A DNA stretch of 46,000 nt. Source: Limosilactobacillus fastidiosus. GTDB taxonomy: Bacteria > Bacillota > Bacilli > Lactobacillales > Lactobacillaceae. Numbering within the stretch: the first letter of the stretch is position 1; each line of letters opens with the position of its first letter. The stretch is taken from positions 1 to 46,000 of the forward strand of contig NZ_JACIUZ010000036.1 of assembly GCF_014145505.1 (NCBI RefSeq), read 5' to 3'. Position numbers and translations under genes: made by a program. The notes beneath the pieces are model-generated. The model worked only from the letters and a program-made list of their open reading frames with translations, was not told the DNA's origin and made no database searches. Shown here piece after piece: positions 7,751-15,153 of the stretch.

Positions 7751-8155
7751 TTAGTCGTTTAATGCTGCCATAAAACTACTACCACCTAAGAATAAGATAG
7801 CAACAGCCCTTAAAATAGGATTTTGAATAAAATAGATCAACATGATGATAATTACTGCTGTAAGGATCATTAATCCTAATAATGTTAGTACTGATTCTGT
7901 ATTGCTAACTTTGTTTCTAAATTTCCAAAAGACACTTAATATAACACAACCAGCAATAATTAGTACGAAAGCCCAGATTAAGTAATTCCAAGAAGAACCA
8001 TTATCATATAACATTACTTCTAACGGGTTCTTTCCAGTGAGCTTTTTGTTATATGAATTAAGAAGACTACAAAATATAATAGAGCAAACGAGATAAATTG
8101 AAAATACGATGTATTCCCAAGATAGTTCTCTTGTTTTTTTAAAGAATTCTTTCAT
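7751..8155 (-). CDS. Membrane protein with four predicted spans
   Basis: The 134-residue product has hydrophobic segments near residues 16-33, 58-76, 88-108 and 112-130, with a short basic N-terminus. Its start overlaps the end of the upstream gene by 17 bases, so the two are translationally linked. The segment YFIQNPILRA near the end recurs almost exactly in a gene remnant at 26657-26761. The layout also resembles the gene at 37325. Function unknown. Confidence 0.6.
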   Translation of the reverse strand: MKEFFKKTRELSWEYIVFSIYLVCSIIFCSLLNSYNKKLTGKNPLEVMLYDNGSSWNYLIWAFVLIIAGCVILSVFWKFRNKVSNTESVLTLLGLMILTAVIIIMLIYFIQNPILRAVAILFLGGSSFMAALND

Positions 8156-8603
8156 TGTTTATTTTTTTCCCTTTCTTCTTATTATTTTTTTGGGTATCAA
8201 TATACTTTTTAGTCATTAAAAGTTTCTTTTTATTGTTCGATAGTGAAGAGAATATAAATAAAACAAAGATTAAAAGGACCAAAACAATTAAGAAGATAAA
8301 ACAAAAACTACCATTCAATAGGATATGTGCCTTGTATGTAGACGATGGTTCAAATACCTTTATAACTGATTTAGCAAAGCTTACATAAGAAGAAATAATA
8401 CCACCTATCGCTGAAATTATTAAAACAATAAAGAAACTAGTGGCTATTTTTGATCGTTTGTCATACTTTACTTCCAGGTTCAGCAGATGTTCATCTAATT
8501 CTTTTTGATTTAGACTCTTTAAATATTTAATGTAATCATCATACGAAACATTACCCATCATTTGAAATTCTTTTGCTAAGTTAGTCCATTTTTTACTGAC
8601 CAC
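8139..8603 (-). CDS. Membrane protein with two spans, first gene of the leftward operon
   Basis: Two GTG starts are possible. The one at 8603 has AGAGG eight bases upstream and is preferred; the one at 8612 would be too close to that site. The product has a soluble helical N-terminus, two membrane spans in the middle and a Lys-rich C-terminal tail, which suggests a cytoplasmic tail that may contact nucleic acid or protein. The same two-span plan with charged ends is seen in the protein at 36862. Confidence 0.55.
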   Translation of the reverse strand: MVSKKWTNLAKEFQMMGNVSYDDYIKYLKSLNQKELDEHLLNLEVKYDKRSKIATSFFIVLIISAIGGIISSYVSFAKSVIKVFEPSSTYKAHILLNGSFCFIFLIVLVLLIFVLFIFSSLSNNKKKLLMTKKYIDTQKNNKKKGKKINNERIL

Positions 8604-8640
8604 TTCTGACACCTCTATTCGCTAAAATTATCTAATCTTG

Positions 8641-8649
8641 ATTATAGCA
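8641..8649 (-). promoter_or_regulatory. Extended -10 promoter of the leftward operon
   Basis: On the minus strand TGCTATAAT forms a perfect extended -10 box about 35 bases before the first start. No convincing -35 box is seen at the expected distance, which is acceptable for extended -10 promoters. Confidence 0.55.
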
Positions 8650-8693
8650 AAAAATTCTAATTTCTTATTATCCCAATATGATCAGTGTTTAGA

Positions 8694-9806
8694 TTATAGC
8701 TTAGATTCTGAATCAACGTTATTTAGGATTTTTTCAATTTCATCATCAGAACGAACTCGATACTCGTCGATTAAGTATGAATAGACCTTACTAGTGGTTG
8801 TTATATCAGCGTGGCCGAGCCGTTTAGCAATAATATATAGATCGATATGATGGGCGAGTAAGAATGCTACATGAGTATGGCGTAAGCTATGAAAGTGGAA
8901 TCCTTTTTTCTCAATATTTAATTCTTTTAATACCTTACGTAAAACTTTATTAACTGCTGATGATGAGGGAATGGTATTAAATTGTTGAAGGAATACTTGA
9001 TCTTCGGGTTGAGTATTCTCTTTTTTTAGTTGGTTTAAAATTTCTAAAAGCTTTTCATTAACTCGGATGATTCTTTTTGAGGACTCGTTTTTAGTTGATT
9101 TGAAAATATTTTTAGTTTCTAACCAGGCACGATTAATCGTGATAGTATGATGAGTAAAGTCTATATCTTTCCATTTCAAGCCTTGAATTTCCCCAAGACG
9201 AGCACCGGTAAATAATGCAGTTATAATCATGTACTTAGACGTATAACGTGGATTCAATGAATTCTCTAAGTAATCAGTTAAGTGCTGCATTTCTTTAATA
9301 TTTAGGTATTCAATGTGCTTTGTACGTGATGCGTCATAAACAATATCAGTATTCCTGATAAAATCTCTTTTAACGTCACCATCATAGATTGCATCCTTAA
9401 TACAAGCATGATACAAGGTGTTGTATTTCCTAACAGTTGATTTAGCATGAGATTTACCAAAATCCGCAATAAATTTACGGTATAAACGACGATCCATCTG
9501 GGCTATGGGTACACCATCCAAGTATTTCTTTAGATTATGGTAAGCATTTAAATATGTATTATAAGTACGATCAGAAACATTAGCTTCTTTATAGGTTTCA
9601 AACCATTTCCAAAAGTAATCAGGGAATGGTTCATTTCCCCGGGTTGATAACATATTCTTAGATTTATCAATTTGCATTTGCGCTTCATATTGTAAGGCCT
9701 CTGTCTTTAGACGGAATGACTTACGTTTGAAGTGCCTTTTTTTTGAGCTGTCATACCAGGTAACTGTTACCTGCCATTTACCCGATTTTAATTGTTTGAT
9801 TGACAT
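8694..9806 (-). CDS. int: Tyrosine-type integrase
   Basis: This 370-residue protein has the full Tn916/phage integrase layout. There is an AP2-like arm-binding domain (about 1-50, with GKWQVTVTWYD), a core-binding domain (about 60-160) and a catalytic domain. The catalytic residues are Arg203 in GARLGE, Lys239, His306 and Arg309 in HSLRH, His332 in LGHA and the nucleophile Tyr342. AAGGAGG precedes the ATG. It is the outermost gene of the leftward lysogeny operon, so the attachment site is expected near 8613-8693. No duplicated core could be identified by eye. Confidence 0.92.
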   Translation of the reverse strand: MSIKQLKSGKWQVTVTWYDSSKKRHFKRKSFRLKTEALQYEAQMQIDKSKNMLSTRGNEPFPDYFWKWFETYKEANVSDRTYNTYLNAYHNLKKYLDGVPIAQMDRRLYRKFIADFGKSHAKSTVRKYNTLYHACIKDAIYDGDVKRDFIRNTDIVYDASRTKHIEYLNIKEMQHLTDYLENSLNPRYTSKYMIITALFTGARLGEIQGLKWKDIDFTHHTITINRAWLETKNIFKSTKNESSKRIIRVNEKLLEILNQLKKENTQPEDQVFLQQFNTIPSSSAVNKVLRKVLKELNIEKKGFHFHSLRHTHVAFLLAHHIDLYIIAKRLGHADITTTSKVYSYLIDEYRVRSDDEIEKILNNVDSESKL

Positions 9807-9837
9807 AGTATAGCCTCCTTAATAAACGTATGTTCGA

Positions 9838-10317
9838 TTACATGCTCAAAGAAAAAAGACCTTCATTAGAGAACTCGGTCGAGTTAGTTAGTAGTTTTAA
9901 TTGTTCTTGATGCTTCACCACTAAGTCTAAGTCATGAAGCATGTAATAAGGAATAGCAAATGTTTCAGCCAATTGTGTTTCCGTTTCAAAATGTAAATCA
10001 TGAAGATTAATATACTTTAGTATTAACTGAATAGCAATTACATCAGCAGCATCTTCAACCTTAAGATTAAATACTTCAGAATTAAGTTGATTGTAATCCG
10101 GTGATTCAGTAATTACATGACCCATTTCATGGGCAAGCGATATTGGCAGTTCGTAACGTGGATTCCAATTTGGATTGTAATAAATGAGCCTAAGACTAGC
10201 AAGGGAACGAGAAGGCCAATTGCTAAGCCATGAAGGGGATAACGTAACTTTTATATTAAGATTCTTACAGAGTTTAAGTAACCAATCAACTACATCATTC
10301 ATTTGAGTGTTGTACAT
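9838..10317 (-). CDS. ImmA/IrrE-type metallopeptidase
   Basis: This 159-residue protein contains HEMGH (His63, Glu64, His67), the zinc-binding HExxH of ImmA/IrrE peptidases. Such enzymes cleave or inactivate the neighbouring CI-like repressor and so switch on integrative elements, as ImmA does in ICEBs1. It lies between the repressor (15 bases away) and the integrase, the usual order. The C-terminus is short and helical. Confidence 0.85.
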   Translation of the reverse strand: MYNTQMNDVVDWLLKLCKNLNIKVTLSPSWLSNWPSRSLASLRLIYYNPNWNPRYELPISLAHEMGHVITESPDYNQLNSEVFNLKVEDAADVIAIQLILKYINLHDLHFETETQLAETFAIPYYMLHDLDLVVKHQEQLKLLTNSTEFSNEGLFSLSM

Positions 10318-10332
10318 ATAATTACCGCCTTA

Positions 10333-10722
10333 TTAATTATCCATGCCTTTTAGTATGCCTTTCATGGAGGCTCTTAATGCAGCCCTTTGTGCTTCTGAAA
10401 TATCATGTCCTTCAAAGGAACGCATACGATTGATAAGAGTGTCTAAATCTTCATCACTTAAGTCATCAAATTTCATAGAGCCAATTTCATCAGAAGTTGC
10501 CTTATGTTGTCGCTCTTTTTTTGAGCTAACACCCATTAGCCATCCTTCATCAACATTAAGAACTTTTGCTAGATTATATAAATTGGTTTGCTTTGCTGCG
10601 TATTTACCATGAATATATCCACTAATCACCGAACGATCGATATGAGAACGTCTGCCTAATTCTGATTGAGAAAGTCCGGAATCTTTTAGGGCTTGATTGA
10701 GTCTTGATTGAAAGGTAGCCAT
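10333..10722 (-). CDS. CI-like helix-turn-helix repressor
   Basis: The 129-residue protein has an N-terminal Xre/Cro helix-turn-helix (about residues 6-65, with LSQSELGRRSHIDRSVISGY). No LexA-type protease domain follows, only a short helical tail, so inactivation probably depends on the ImmA-like neighbour. AAGGAGTG precedes the ATG. It faces the Cro-like gene across a 140-base control region. Confidence 0.88.
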   Translation of the reverse strand: MATFQSRLNQALKDSGLSQSELGRRSHIDRSVISGYIHGKYAAKQTNLYNLAKVLNVDEGWLMGVSSKKERQHKATSDEIGSMKFDDLSDEDLDTLINRMRSFEGHDISEAQRAALRASMKGILKGMDN

Positions 10723-10791
10723 TAATTACTCACTCCTTGGTACTAGTTTATCACATTTTCTTTTTTTGTGGATCTTTCCCTACAAAAAATG

Positions 10792-10850
10792 TTGACAAAA
10801 CTACTCAAAAGTTTTAATGTTGAGTAAACTAAACAACTAAACAATGCAAG
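10792..10850 (+). promoter_or_regulatory. Early rightward promoter and operators of the lysogeny switch
   Basis: TTGACA (10792-10797) and TAATGT (10815-10820) are 17 bases apart. ACTCAA (10803-10808) and TTGAGT (10820-10825) form an inverted repeat overlapping the promoter. Just after it, ACTAAACA occurs twice in tandem near 10828-10845. These are the likely operators of the CI-like and Cro-like proteins. Confidence 0.7.
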
Positions 10851-10862
10851 TGAGGTGATATT

Positions 10863-11078
10863 TTGGTTATTACTAAATTTCATTATGTTCGATTGCGAAA
10901 AAGAATGAAGGAGCAACGATACACAATAAAAGCTTTAGCATCAAGAATAGGAATGGATAGGGGATCTTTAAGCGATAAACTAAATAGTAAAGTTGATTTT
11001 ACACAAAAAGATATGGTTAACATTGCTACAGTATTAGGGATCAATTTAGAAGAAATATCTCATTATTTTTTTGAATGA
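10863..11078 (+). CDS. Cro-like helix-turn-helix regulator
   Basis: It starts with TTG after GAGGTGAT. The 71-residue protein is a single helix-turn-helix domain (KALASRIGMDRGSLSDKLNS). It is divergent from the CI-like repressor and first in the rightward operon, so it probably acts as the Cro-type antagonist. Confidence 0.8.
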   Translation: MVITKFHYVRLRKRMKEQRYTIKALASRIGMDRGSLSDKLNSKVDFTQKDMVNIATVLGINLEEISHYFFE

Positions 11079-11084
11079 TTTGTT

Positions 11085-11103
11085 TAGTTTTCTAAACAGG
11101 CGA
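11085..11103. promoter_or_regulatory. Palindromic operator after the Cro-like gene
   Basis: TGTTTAG-TTTT-CTAAACA is a perfect inverted repeat right after the Cro-like gene. The half-site TGTTTAG is the complement of the CTAAACA repeats in the divergent control region, so it is probably a further site for the same regulator. Confidence 0.6.
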
Positions 11104-11141
11104 ATTTAGCAAATATATTTTGACACTAAGGGGTGACCTAA

Positions 11142-11342
11142 ATGCAAGAAATGCAATTACCTAATAGAAAACAGCGTAAACAAACAACGCTTCGCTTACC
11201 ACCTAATCTTTATAAACAGATTGAAGTAGAAGCAAAGCGTCAAGGCATCAGTATTAATGCTTTTACAGTTTCATTATTTAATCATTATGTTTCTCAGTAT
11301 CAATGGTTCCATGATGATTCTCAAAAGATTCAACATGTTTGA
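11142..11342 (+). CDS. Arc-like ribbon-helix-helix protein with a borrowed N-terminus
   Basis: This 66-residue protein begins MQEMQLPN, copied from the DUF771 gene at 11735. It continues as a ribbon-helix-helix domain: the strand TTLRLPP, then two helices up to ISINAFTVSLFNHYV. It is a likely DNA-binding dimer. Its 3' end overlaps the opposing ribbon-helix-helix gene by 65 bases. Confidence 0.65.
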   Translation: MQEMQLPNRKQRKQTTLRLPPNLYKQIEVEAKRQGISINAFTVSLFNHYVSQYQWFHDDSQKIQHV

Positions 11343-11460
11343 TAATTAACTGTTCAATTTCTTTGTTAGCTGAGCGTCCATTGTAAGAAGCTATATATTT
11401 AAGCTTATTCATCAAATCAACAGGCACTCTTAGTCCAAACATTGGCAATTTAGATGCCAT
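11278..11460 (-). CDS. Arc-like ribbon-helix-helix protein on the opposite strand
   Basis: The 60-residue product has strand FGLRVPVDL followed by helices with NGRSANKEIEQLIIKHVE, a clear ribbon-helix-helix pattern. GGGGTGAT precedes the ATG. It lies convergent to and overlapping the previous gene, and divergent from the ribbon-helix-helix gene at 11579. It may repress neighbouring promoters. Confidence 0.65.
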   Translation of the reverse strand: MASKLPMFGLRVPVDLMNKLKYIASYNGRSANKEIEQLIIKHVESFENHHGTIDTEKHND

Positions 11461-11526
11461 TTATATCACCCCAAGTATTAACTTACTGCCAACATTCTAG
11501 CAATAAAGTGCTAACAAAATAGCAAG

Positions 11527-11578
11527 TTGACAACAAAGTGATAACACTTTATAGTTAATTTTAAGGAGTGATAACACT
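11527..11578 (+). promoter_or_regulatory. Promoter with a palindromic operator
   Basis: TTGACA (11527-11532) and TATAGT (11550-11555) are 17 bases apart, close to ideal. The palindrome AAAGTG-ATAA-CACTTT fills the spacer. AGTGATAACACT recurs over the ribosome binding site near 11567, and AAAGTGCTAAC lies upstream near 11506. Autoregulation by the following ribbon-helix-helix protein is likely. Confidence 0.75.
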
Positions 11579-11734
11579 ATGATAACACCAAGAAAGAATA
11601 CAGGAATTCGGATGCCGATTACTTTAGATAAGAAATTAACCGATTTAGCAGATAAAAAAGGATTAACTAAAAATGCTCTTATGATTCAAATTTTATCTAG
11701 TTATTTTGATAAGAAACGAAATGAGGTGACCTAA
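11579..11734 (+). CDS. Ribbon-helix-helix regulator
   Basis: The 51-residue product reads GIRMPITLDKKLTDLADKKG, then a second helix ending in LSSYFDKK, a minimal ribbon-helix-helix domain. AAGGAG lies 12 bases before the start. The stop touches the ATG of the next gene, so the two are translationally coupled. It probably controls the promoter at 11527. Confidence 0.7.
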   Translation: MITPRKNTGIRMPITLDKKLTDLADKKGLTKNALMIQILSSYFDKKRNEVT

Positions 11735-12070
11735 ATGCAAGAAATGCAATTACCTAATGGAATTAAGGTTCAGTTTCCAGAAGAAGTTGTTTTAATCTCT
11801 AAAGCAACCCTGAGTGAATTGGAATCACAAGCTCTTCTTGGAAAAATGTGGTCGATTAAAGATATCATGGCGAAACTTGGTGTTAATCGCCAATGGATTT
11901 TAGATAATATCTTAGCTAATCCAAGATACAGCAATGAAATTGAACGTTTGAAGCAAGAAGGCGTTGTCCAAAAAGGACCAGCTAAGAATAGCCCGTGGCA
12001 TTTTAAGGCTCGTGAATTCTGTGAATGGCTCGACCGTCATGAAACAGCATTCGATTTCACTAAGCGATGA
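11735..12070 (+). CDS. DUF771 family phage-type protein
   Basis: The 111-residue protein matches the DUF771 pattern: WSIKDIMAKLGVNRQWI, then a NILANPRYSNEIE block, then SPWHFKAREFCEWLD. These small proteins occur in early regions of Gram-positive prophages and integrative elements and look like excisionase-type winged helix proteins. The start of its gene is duplicated at 11132. A role as excisionase or regulator is inferred only. Confidence 0.75.
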   Translation: MQEMQLPNGIKVQFPEEVVLISKATLSELESQALLGKMWSIKDIMAKLGVNRQWILDNILANPRYSNEIERLKQEGVVQKGPAKNSPWHFKAREFCEWLDRHETAFDFTKR

Positions 12071-12107
12071 TAATACCAGCACTTCTAAAGAGAAAGGAAT
12101 GATTTCT

Positions 12108-12371
12108 ATGACTACAGAGAAATTAACGTTAGAACAAGCCAGTAGTATTTTAAAAAGCTATCAGGAGAATGGTTGGCTGATTGAACTAGACGCTAATCCT
12201 AGTCGAATCGACTGTTTGTATTGGGCTTATGTCTATCCTGCTGGTAAATGGCACGAGGAATACATTAAAAGCTTATGCAAATCATTCTTCTCAACCAACG
12301 AACTGATTATTTGGTTAGCAAGTCATTTAGTTGCTAACTATCCATTAAAAGAGATTAAGTCAAAAATTTAA
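12108..12371 (+). CDS. Hypothetical protein, early region
   Basis: AAAGGA precedes the ATG at 12108 by nine bases, which is preferred over the ATG at 12099 and over longer frames that overlap DUF771. The 87-residue product has an N-terminal helix (LTLEQASSILKSYQENGW) and a compact aromatic middle (DCLYWAYVYPAGKW). Not recognised. Confidence 0.55.
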   Translation: MTTEKLTLEQASSILKSYQENGWLIELDANPSRIDCLYWAYVYPAGKWHEEYIKSLCKSFFSTNELIIWLASHLVANYPLKEIKSKI

Positions 12372-12384
12372 GGAGGAAAACAAA

Positions 12385-12717
12385 ATGAGTAAATTAACTA
12401 AAGAAGAAACGATGGGTAAGGTAGGACAAATATTAGATGAAGCAGGTTTTCACACAACCTTTCTTCTGACAGAAAGAGATCTTTCAGATGTTGTAATACA
12501 GGTTAAAGGATTCTTGAACGTAGAGCAGGTTATGGGTGCGTTGTTAGCGGTGACTAGAAACGAACGTTTAACTAGTTTAAGTCTTATTCCACCGGTAGAC
12601 GGTGTTGATCCTTCAGAAATATTGGAAGCTTCACTGATTAAGGCGGCCATTACCGCTACCGATTTACCCAATGACAAAATCAAGAAAATTTTAAGGCAGT
12701 TAATTAAGACAATGTAG
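12385..12717 (+). CDS. Hypothetical protein, early region
   Basis: The 110-residue protein follows AAGGAGG. It has an N-terminal helix-rich part (MGKVGQILDEAGFHTTF), strands (DVVIQVKG, RLTSLSLIP) and a helical C-terminus. It lies 13 bases after the previous gene in a uniform operon. No family was recognised. Confidence 0.6.
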   Translation: MSKLTKEETMGKVGQILDEAGFHTTFLLTERDLSDVVIQVKGFLNVEQVMGALLAVTRNERLTSLSLIPPVDGVDPSEILEASLIKAAITATDLPNDKIKKILRQLIKTM

Positions 12718-12760
12718 TGAAGAGGATTCAGCCAAGAATTTAAGAAGAGAGGAAAAGTAA

Positions 12761-13054
12761 ATGGCACTTACTAAAAAAAACGAAAAAGCGTTGCTTGAAT
12801 TTGAAAATATGATTTCTGAATCAGATTTTGATGGATATCTATTTATAGCTTCTGAAAAAAGTAGTGGTAAATACACCGTCAATTCCGATCGTAATTTGCC
12901 ATTGCTAAATATCATGAAATCTATTTACACCCTAACCAAGGCTGAAAAAAAGCCATTGCCAGTCGTTGCAATAATTTATTCAACTTTAATCGCTGCTGGA
13001 TATAGTCCAAGTAAATCCAAGAAGCTTTTATTATCGCTAGCGGAGAAATTGTAG
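12761..13054 (+). CDS. Hypothetical protein, early region
   Basis: The 97-residue protein is preceded by GAGAGGAAA. It is helical with a short strand pair (GYLFIASEKSSGKYTV) and a basic end. It lies between two early genes, 43 bases after the previous one. Function unknown. Confidence 0.55.
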   Translation: MALTKKNEKALLEFENMISESDFDGYLFIASEKSSGKYTVNSDRNLPLLNIMKSIYTLTKAEKKPLPVVAIIYSTLIAAGYSPSKSKKLLLSLAEKL

Positions 13055-13063
13055 GTAGTTGAT

Positions 13064-13156
13064 ATGAACAAGAGAAATAAAGCAACGCTCCGCTTACCAA
13101 TTGAAGTAAACGAAACGCTAAAAGAGATTTCAGGTGTGACTTATGCCAAAAATTAA
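13064..13156 (+). CDS. Half-size ribbon-helix-helix fragment
   Basis: An ATG at 13064 opens a 30-residue frame with NKATLRLPIEVNETLKEIS, the strand and first helix of a ribbon-helix-helix domain. It then runs into the next start and stops at 13156. The second helix is missing, so it is probably a truncated relic or a leader for the overlapping replication gene. The ribosome binding site is weak. Confidence 0.4.
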   Translation: MNKRNKATLRLPIEVNETLKEISGVTYAKN

Positions 13157-14534
13157 GCATCGAAAACATCAAGGTTATTCAACCGTAAGTAATATTCCTT
13201 ATGATGATCGAAGATTAGAATTGGAAGCCATGGGAACTTTTCAACTTTTATGGCACCTACCTGATGATTGGTCATTTAATGAAATTGATATTGTTGGACG
13301 CTCGGCTTCTGGAAGAACCAAACTGCGAAAAGCATTAAATCAGCTTGAAAAATTTGGCTATCTAAAACGTAACCGAGTACGTAATGAGAAAGGACAGTTA
13401 ACATCAGGTGACTGGATATTAGATGATACCGGAAATCTTGGCGATAACTCTGTTAAAGCAAAAAAGCAAAGAAAGTTATCTAAGAAAAATCAAGTTAATA
13501 ATTACTGGTTATGGGTTCAAAAACCTATGTTTGATTTTGTAACATTGGCTTATTTTGATTCAAAAACCTATGTCACGTTTTCAAACATAGGCTTAATTTA
13601 CCAAAAACCTATGTCACGTTTTCCAATGTTGGTAAACGTCCCACTACTAATTACTCATAGCACTAATTACTCAGTAAGTAGTAGTAAGTATGCTAGCAAA
13701 GCATCGCTAACCGACGAAAAAATTCTTGCAAAGAATCAATCGGAACATTCTCTTGATGATCCCGAAGGCATCTCTAAAGCATATAACCTCTGGAACGATA
13801 CCTGGGGTAAGCCTTCGGAGTTCGTTGAAAAGCAAATAAGTCAATGGGTATTTGAATTTGGACTTGACGTTGTTCTGCACGCCTTTAATTACGCTAAATG
13901 GAAAGTGAAGCAAGCAAGCAGTGCTGGCTCCTACCTAGCAAAGGTATTTAGCAATTATCGGCAAAATAACGTGAAGACTGCCACGCAAGCGGATACTGCA
14001 GACAAAGACAATCTTAATCAGTCTTCGCAAAGAACTGGTAAAAATAAGCCAACAGTGCCAACTGTTACTGAACCGTCTAGCAAAGATGGTTCAGCATTGC
14101 CTAATGGCGGTACCAAGAACCCATCTAGCAAAGATGAAGATGAACTTGATCCGCTAAGCCAAGCTTGTTACGCCAAAGCAGTTGAAGTTGGCATAAAACT
14201 AACCCCTGCTGATCGGACACAATTAGCCTTTTATGCTCATAAATTAGGCAAAGAGGTTGTCTTATACGGGATTAATGTTGCTAAACGGGAGACCCGATAT
14301 GATCGACCATCCTGGGGGTTCCTAAACTCAATTTTGAATCGTTGTTTAACCCAGGGCGTAACTAAGCCAGTAAAACAGCATAAGAAGCGGAAAGTACTTG
14401 AGCCAAGGCCTGACTGGCTAAATGACCAGAGACCAACCGAGTTCAAAAAATCGAGTCCTGAGGAATTAGCAGCACTTCATAAACGGCTAGAAGAACGCAA
14501 AACCCAAAAATTAGTTGGAGGAAGTACATCATGA
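13143..14534 (+). CDS. DnaD-like replisome organiser
   Basis: The 463-residue protein has an N-terminal winged-helix part (about 25-95, FQLLWHLPDDWSFNEIDI and later GYLKRNRV). Two DnaD-like helical blocks follow, near residues 209-272 (AYNLWNDTWGKPSEF) and 339-405 (DRPSWGFLNSILNRC), joined by a Ser/Lys/Asp-rich linker. Such proteins open phage and plasmid origins and load the host helicase. The gene itself carries repeats at 13518-13614 that look like its own origin, as in phage replication genes. Its end overlaps the next start (ATGA). Confidence 0.75.
   Translation: MPKIKHRKHQGYSTVSNIPYDDRRLELEAMGTFQLLWHLPDDWSFNEIDIVGRSASGRTKLRKALNQLEKFGYLKRNRVRNEKGQLTSGDWILDDTGNLGDNSVKAKKQRKLSKKNQVNNYWLWVQKPMFDFVTLAYFDSKTYVTFSNIGLIYQKPMSRFPMLVNVPLLITHSTNYSVSSSKYASKASLTDEKILAKNQSEHSLDDPEGISKAYNLWNDTWGKPSEFVEKQISQWVFEFGLDVVLHAFNYAKWKVKQASSAGSYLAKVFSNYRQNNVKTATQADTADKDNLNQSSQRTGKNKPTVPTVTEPSSKDGSALPNGGTKNPSSKDEDELDPLSQACYAKAVEVGIKLTPADRTQLAFYAHKLGKEVVLYGINVAKRETRYDRPSWGFLNSILNRCLTQGVTKPVKQHKKRKVLEPRPDWLNDQRPTEFKKSSPEELAALHKRLEERKTQKLVGGSTS
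13518..13690. other. Candidate replication origin inside the DnaD-like gene
   Basis: CAAAAACCTATGT occurs exactly at 13518, 13561 and 13602, spaced 43 and 41 bases. Copies two and three continue identically as CACGTTTTC. CCTATGT and ACATAGG form inverted pairs within the unit near 13567-13591. An AT-rich stretch with TTACTCAGTAA and repeated ACTAATTACT follows near 13645-13690. The copies lie in different codon frames, so the conservation is at the DNA level. This fits initiator-binding iterons next to a melting region. Confidence 0.65.
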
Positions 14535-14785
14535 AAGATATTGATTTAAATCAAGCTAATAGCAATCTTATTGCCGCTGCAAAGAGATTAGCTAAGGAGA
14601 ATCACTTTGATATTAAACGTGACAATTTCACGATTGTTCAACCGCTAACTGATCATCAAGCGATTATCTTGAGTGCTAATGGGCAAGGCGAGCATCGGGA
14701 AATCAAAATTTACGGCAATGACTGCACGTTTATTTTGCCGGTTAAAGATGAATGGCTGGATATTTTTGAGAAGGAGAGTGAATAA
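14531..14785 (+). CDS. Hypothetical small protein
   Basis: The 84-residue product starts inside the stop of the DnaD-like gene (ATGA) after GGAGGAAG, so the genes are translationally coupled. It has an N-terminal helix and C-terminal strands (HREIKIYGNDCTFILPV). No family was recognised. Confidence 0.6.
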   Translation: MKDIDLNQANSNLIAAAKRLAKENHFDIKRDNFTIVQPLTDHQAIILSANGQGEHREIKIYGNDCTFILPVKDEWLDIFEKESE

Positions 14786-14787
14786 AA

Positions 14788-14889
14788 ATGATGTGGCTAG
14801 GCTTATATGCGATCATCTCTCTATCATTTTTGGTCGGATATATCTGTTGTGGGCTTTTTTCAGTTAGACACAAGGTTGAAAGGAATTAG
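14788..14889 (+). CDS. 33-residue membrane peptide
   Basis: AAGGAG lies 11 bases before the ATG at 14788 (a second ATG follows directly). The product has one hydrophobic span (LGLYAIISLSFLVGYICC) and a short basic tail. Small single-span peptides of this kind are common in phage-like early operons. Function unknown. Confidence 0.5.
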   Translation: MMWLGLYAIISLSFLVGYICCGLFSVRHKVERN

Positions 14890-14899
14890 GAACAGCATA

Positions 14900-15151
14900 A
14901 TGACAACCAACGAACTAGTTAAAGCTCTCAAGAAAAACGATAAATTAATTGTTTCTGCTGATGACCAATATATTTACATTGGCCGGTTATCTTTTAACTA
15001 TGGCAAACCATTTTTGTTTGTTCCGGTTAAAGCAAGCAAATTAGCACAATGTGAGTTTGATGGTGGCTTACCAGAAGCCGACTTACAGAATTTTATCTGG
15101 TCTAAGTTAGATGCTTTCTTTGCGACAAATAGTAGCCGAGGAGCGCAATAG
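14900..15151 (+). CDS. Hypothetical protein
   Basis: The ATG at 14900 is preferred: GGAATTAGGAAC lies upstream and a longer frame would overlap the membrane peptide. The 83-residue product begins MTTNELVKALKKNDKLIVSA and contains strands (QYIYIGRLSF, PFLFVPVKA), suggesting a small alpha/beta fold. Not recognised. Confidence 0.55.
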   Translation: MTTNELVKALKKNDKLIVSADDQYIYIGRLSFNYGKPFLFVPVKASKLAQCEFDGGLPEADLQNFIWSKLDAFFATNSSRGAQ

Positions 15152-15153
15152 AG

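Larger units (their letters stand above)
11132..11758. repeat. 34-bp exact direct repeat over two gene starts
   Basis: Positions 11132-11165 and 11725-11758 are identical. Each covers the ribosome binding site, the ATG and the first eight codons (MQEMQLPN) of a gene. The two proteins diverge completely after that. The range spans both copies; the sequence between them is not repeated. Confidence 0.9.

Noticed and set aside
8613-8693. Attachment-site core next to the integrase gene
   Set aside because: No second copy of any long stretch of this segment was found by eye, so no att site is claimed.
14807-15151. Longer start at 14807 for the gene ending at 15151
   Set aside because: It would overlap the 33-residue membrane peptide almost entirely and has no ribosome binding site. 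ATG 14900 fits better.
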